DNA from: Pyrococcus horikoshii OT3
GTDB lineage: Archaea; Methanobacteriota_B; Thermococci; Thermococcales; Thermococcaceae
Reading direction: 5' to 3'
NCBI RefSeq assembly: GCF_000011105.1
Contig: NC_000961.1
Coordinates: forward strand, 248,001 to 312,000
DNA length: 64,000 nucleotides
Positions 62,241-64,000 of the stretch are shown here, in pieces (position 1 is the first letter of the stretch; every line of letters starts with the position of its first letter). Both the position numbers and the translations under genes were made by a program. Under the pieces are notes generated by a model. The model did no database searches, had not been told where the DNA came from, and was given only the letters and a program-made list of their open reading frames with translations.

Positions 62241-62801
62241 TCACTCAACGTACTGGGCATAATATGTTAGGGCTTTTAATAACTCATTGAATCCCTCGTA
62301 AGTTACCAGGGAGAGTAAAATGGGCTCCTGCTCAAGCCTTTTTTTGACGAGTTCCCTTAGCCTTTCAAGCTCTTCCCTTGAAACAAGGTCTATCTTATTT
62401 ATGACGACTATTATCGGCTTTTCATACCTAAACTTTAGCATATAATGTAGTTTTTCCATTCCCCTGTGAAGGCCCTTTGTGGCATCTATCATGTGGATTA
62501 TGACATCGGCATTAACTATCTCCTTAATTAGCTCTTTGAACTTCTCCTCGCTTAGCACCTTTCCCCTGATTTCCTTCTCGGGGTCGAAGAGGCCGGCCGT
62601 GTCAATTAGAACTAGCTCATCGGCCCCTCCAAACGGGTTTTTCATTGTTTTTGGTAGCTTTATTTTGCCGAAAGCCCTTTTTATAATTCCTTTAGTCGTT
62701 CCTGGGGTTTCAGATACTTCAGAAAATTTCCCTCCAAGGAGTGCATTCATAAGTGTTGACTTACCAACGTTTTCGGCCCCGATAATCGCAACCTTTATCA
62801 T
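62241..62801 (-). CDS. Small Era-like GTPase
   Basis: 186 residues: one G domain. G1 IGAENVGKST (7-16), G2 within PGTTKG, G3 DTAG (LIDTAGLFDP), G4 NKID (VVINKIDLVSRE), G5 near SLVTYEG. There is an insertion of about 15 residues before G3 (GKIKLPKTMKNPFGGADE). No KH or membrane domain, so its RNA, ribosome or other partner is unknown. It is divergent from the OB-fold protein at 62854. Confidence 0.85.
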   Translation of the reverse strand: MIKVAIIGAENVGKSTLMNALLGGKFSEVSETPGTTKGIIKRAFGKIKLPKTMKNPFGGADELVLIDTAGLFDPEKEIRGKVLSEEKFKELIKEIVNADVIIHMIDATKGLHRGMEKLHYMLKFRYEKPIIVVINKIDLVSREELERLRELVKKRLEQEPILLSLVTYEGFNELLKALTYYAQYVE

Positions 62802-62853
62802 AATCTCACCTACCTCTATTTAGAGGAATTACGTATTTAGGGGTTGAGGGGAT

Positions 62854-63165
62854 ATGAGTCGGGTTAAGCTTGGTCATCACTACTATTACATTGTTACTCC
62901 TCAGGATCTCAGAGATGGCAAATATAAAGGAAAGAACATTGTTATTGAGGGTGAAATAAAGGATAAGCCAATAATAGAGTTTCTCCCCATGGAACTTCCA
63001 AGTTACAGGACGATATTCAGAGTTTCAGGATTCAAGGTAGAATTCTCTGGAACCCCAAACGTGAGGATGGGTGAGAAGGTTAAAGTATACGGAGTCTTCG
63101 TTGGGGATGGGATAATAGCAAGGGCCATAGAGACGGAGGGGGCCATCTATATCACGGAGGAGTGA
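62854..63165 (+). CDS. Hypothetical OB-fold protein
   Basis: 103 residues, ATG 62854 with GGGGTTGAGGGG upstream. Five-strand barrel pattern: YYIVTPQDLRDGKYKGKNIVIEGEI, then YRTIFRVSGFKVEFSG and GEKVKVYGVFVGDGIIARAIE. This is the layout of single OB-fold proteins binding nucleic acids or ligands. No catalytic motif. It overlaps or abuts the HD hydrolase gene (5-nt gap with the start I prefer), so the pair is an operon. Confidence 0.7.
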   Translation: MSRVKLGHHYYYIVTPQDLRDGKYKGKNIVIEGEIKDKPIIEFLPMELPSYRTIFRVSGFKVEFSGTPNVRMGEKVKVYGVFVGDGIIARAIETEGAIYITEE

Positions 63166-63170
63166 AGGTC

Positions 63171-63695
63171 ATGATCGAAAAGATATTGCTCGTTCAAACC
63201 CTCAAAAGATTGCCCAGAATGGGTTGGCTCATCAAGGGTGTCCAGGAGCCTGAAAGTATTGCTGATCACTCCTTTGGTGTTGCTTTTATAACCCTTGTTC
63301 TTGCCGATGTTTTGGAAAAGAGGGGAAAGAGGATAGATGTCGAGAAGGCCCTAAAGATGGCAATAGTTCACGACTTAGCTGAGGCAATAATAACGGATAT
63401 ACCCCTCTCTGCCCAGGAATTTGTGGACAAAGATAAAGCTGAAGCACTAGTCTTTAAAAAAGTGTTTCCAGAATTTTACGAGTTATACAGAGAATACCAA
63501 GAATGCTCGTCTCCCGAAGCTCAGCTTGTGAGAATAGCAGATAAACTTGACATGATCCTTCAGGCTTATCAATATGAACTCTCTGGGAATAAAAATTTGG
63601 ATGAATTTTGGGAAGCCATAGAGGAGATCAAGAGACTGGAGCTGTCCAAATATCTGGAGGATATTTTGAACTCAGTTGGGAGGTTAAAAGCTTGA
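63171..63695 (+). CDS. HD-domain phosphohydrolase (YfbR/HDDC2-like)
   Basis: 174 residues from ATG 63171 (GGAGTG upstream). HD signature: His33 (ADHSFG), His67-Asp68 (IVHDLAEAI) and Asp124 (RIADKLDMIL). The HDDC2/YfbR type hydrolyses deoxyribonucleoside 5'-monophosphates with a divalent metal. EPESIADHSFGVAFI matches the family's substrate-side His. It is followed by the GlcNAc-1-P transferase, whose TTG start lies in its last codon. Confidence 0.88.
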   Translation: MIEKILLVQTLKRLPRMGWLIKGVQEPESIADHSFGVAFITLVLADVLEKRGKRIDVEKALKMAIVHDLAEAIITDIPLSAQEFVDKDKAEALVFKKVFPEFYELYREYQECSSPEAQLVRIADKLDMILQAYQYELSGNKNLDEFWEAIEEIKRLELSKYLEDILNSVGRLKA

Positions 63696-64000
63696 TTGAA
63701 GCTCTGACTTTTGTTCTTGCTTTTATATTAACTCCCTATTTTGGCAAGTTAATGAAGAAAGCTGGAATAGTTGGGATAGACGTTCATAAGTTAGACAAAC
63801 GTGAAGTTCCCGAGATGGGGGGATTGGCCCTACTTCTGTCTATCTCTTTAGTTGCTCTAGCCCTCGTTAGAGCTGATTGGGTTGTTTCTATCTTCCTGCT
63901 CGTAGGTCTCGTTGGAATTTTGGACGATCTCGTGAACCTCAGACAGAGTCATAAAGTTATACTAACTTTCTTTTCCACTTCCCCGTTGTTGTTTTACATT
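63692..64000 (+). CDS. GlcNAc-1-phosphate transferase family, N-terminal part (AglH/GPT-like)
   Basis: Partial: 103 codons to the window end, beginning at TTG 63692, which has GGAGGT seven bases upstream and overlaps the HD gene's stop by 3 nt. Three or four membrane helices are present. The motifs of the MraY/GPT family are clear: HKLDKREVPEMGGLALLLS, in which P-E-M-G-G corresponds to the conserved loop, and LVGLVGILDDLVNLRQ with the Asp pair that binds Mg2+. It would transfer GlcNAc-1-P to dolichyl phosphate, the first step of the lipid-linked oligosaccharide for N-glycosylation. The rest of the gene is outside the window. Confidence 0.85.
   Translation, partial: MIEALTFVLAFILTPYFGKLMKKAGIVGIDVHKLDKREVPEMGGLALLLSISLVALALVRADWVVSIFLLVGLVGILDDLVNLRQSHKVILTFFSTSPLLFYI

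Overview
The window is chromosomal DNA of a hyperthermophilic euryarchaeon of the order Thermococcales, almost certainly a Pyrococcus and most like P. horikoshii. The signs are dense archaeal-type genes (archaeal AlaRS, ValRS, HisRS, tRNA-splicing endonuclease, Trm-G10, CDP-archaeol synthase, PurP), GGTGA/GGAGG ribosome binding sites, TATA boxes about 25 nt ahead of leaderless starts, C/D box guide RNAs, a CGP-CTERM tail and paired Pyrococcus-type DUF257 proteins. Several proteins (KaiC-like ATPase, TtuA, acylphosphatase, PurT) match my memory of P. horikoshii sequences; this could not be checked here.

Layout. 0-9 kb: the end of a Trp/Glu-rich acidic protein, a Nip7-like PUA protein, a KaiC-like ATPase / HTH coiled-coil / SDH-type protease operon, a free-standing MetRS-beta-like tRNA-binding protein, and an RND exporter with a CARDB-repeat surface protein, divergent from a GbsR/MarR-like regulator across a perfect 24-bp palindrome. 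9-19 kb: hisS, kbl, two secreted-protein genes (one frameshifted), endA, rimI, alaS and ttuA, with three candidate C/D box sRNAs. 19-26 kb: a Na+/H+ antiporter, a flavoprotein, a phosphoesterase, acylphosphatase, an ACT regulator, guaB, a free-standing LAGLIDADG endonuclease and initiator tRNA-Met. 26-36 kb: a large secreted papain-like protease, a MIP18-family protein, GTP-PEPCK, ValRS and purM. 36.7-40.3 kb: a gene-poor, decayed island with a halocin-C8-like Cys-rich precursor carrying an in-frame TAG, a small membrane protein, vapB, two broken vapC genes and other debris. 40-46 kb: purT, purE, purD and a divergent purP, with a DUF257 pair. 46-56 kb: an envelope operon of ferritin-like/VIT1, transglutaminase, membrane protein, MoxR, DUF58, membrane protein and a CGP-CTERM beta-propeller. 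56-64 kb: DUF432 with MscS, a TasA-like protein, Trm-G10, a DHH phosphoesterase, CarS, a small GTPase, an OB-fold protein, an HD phosphohydrolase and the start of a GlcNAc-1-phosphate transferase.

Themes. Purine synthesis (purM, purT, purE, purD, purP, guaB) is spread along the window; purT and purD share an imperfect palindrome ahead of their TATA boxes. RNA maturation and modification is the second theme. The most unusual items are the halocin-C8-like precursor, the three guide RNAs placed against hisS, ttuA and a coiled-coil gene, the MoxR-DUF58-transglutaminase operon, and a symmetric two-way promoter ahead of DUF432.
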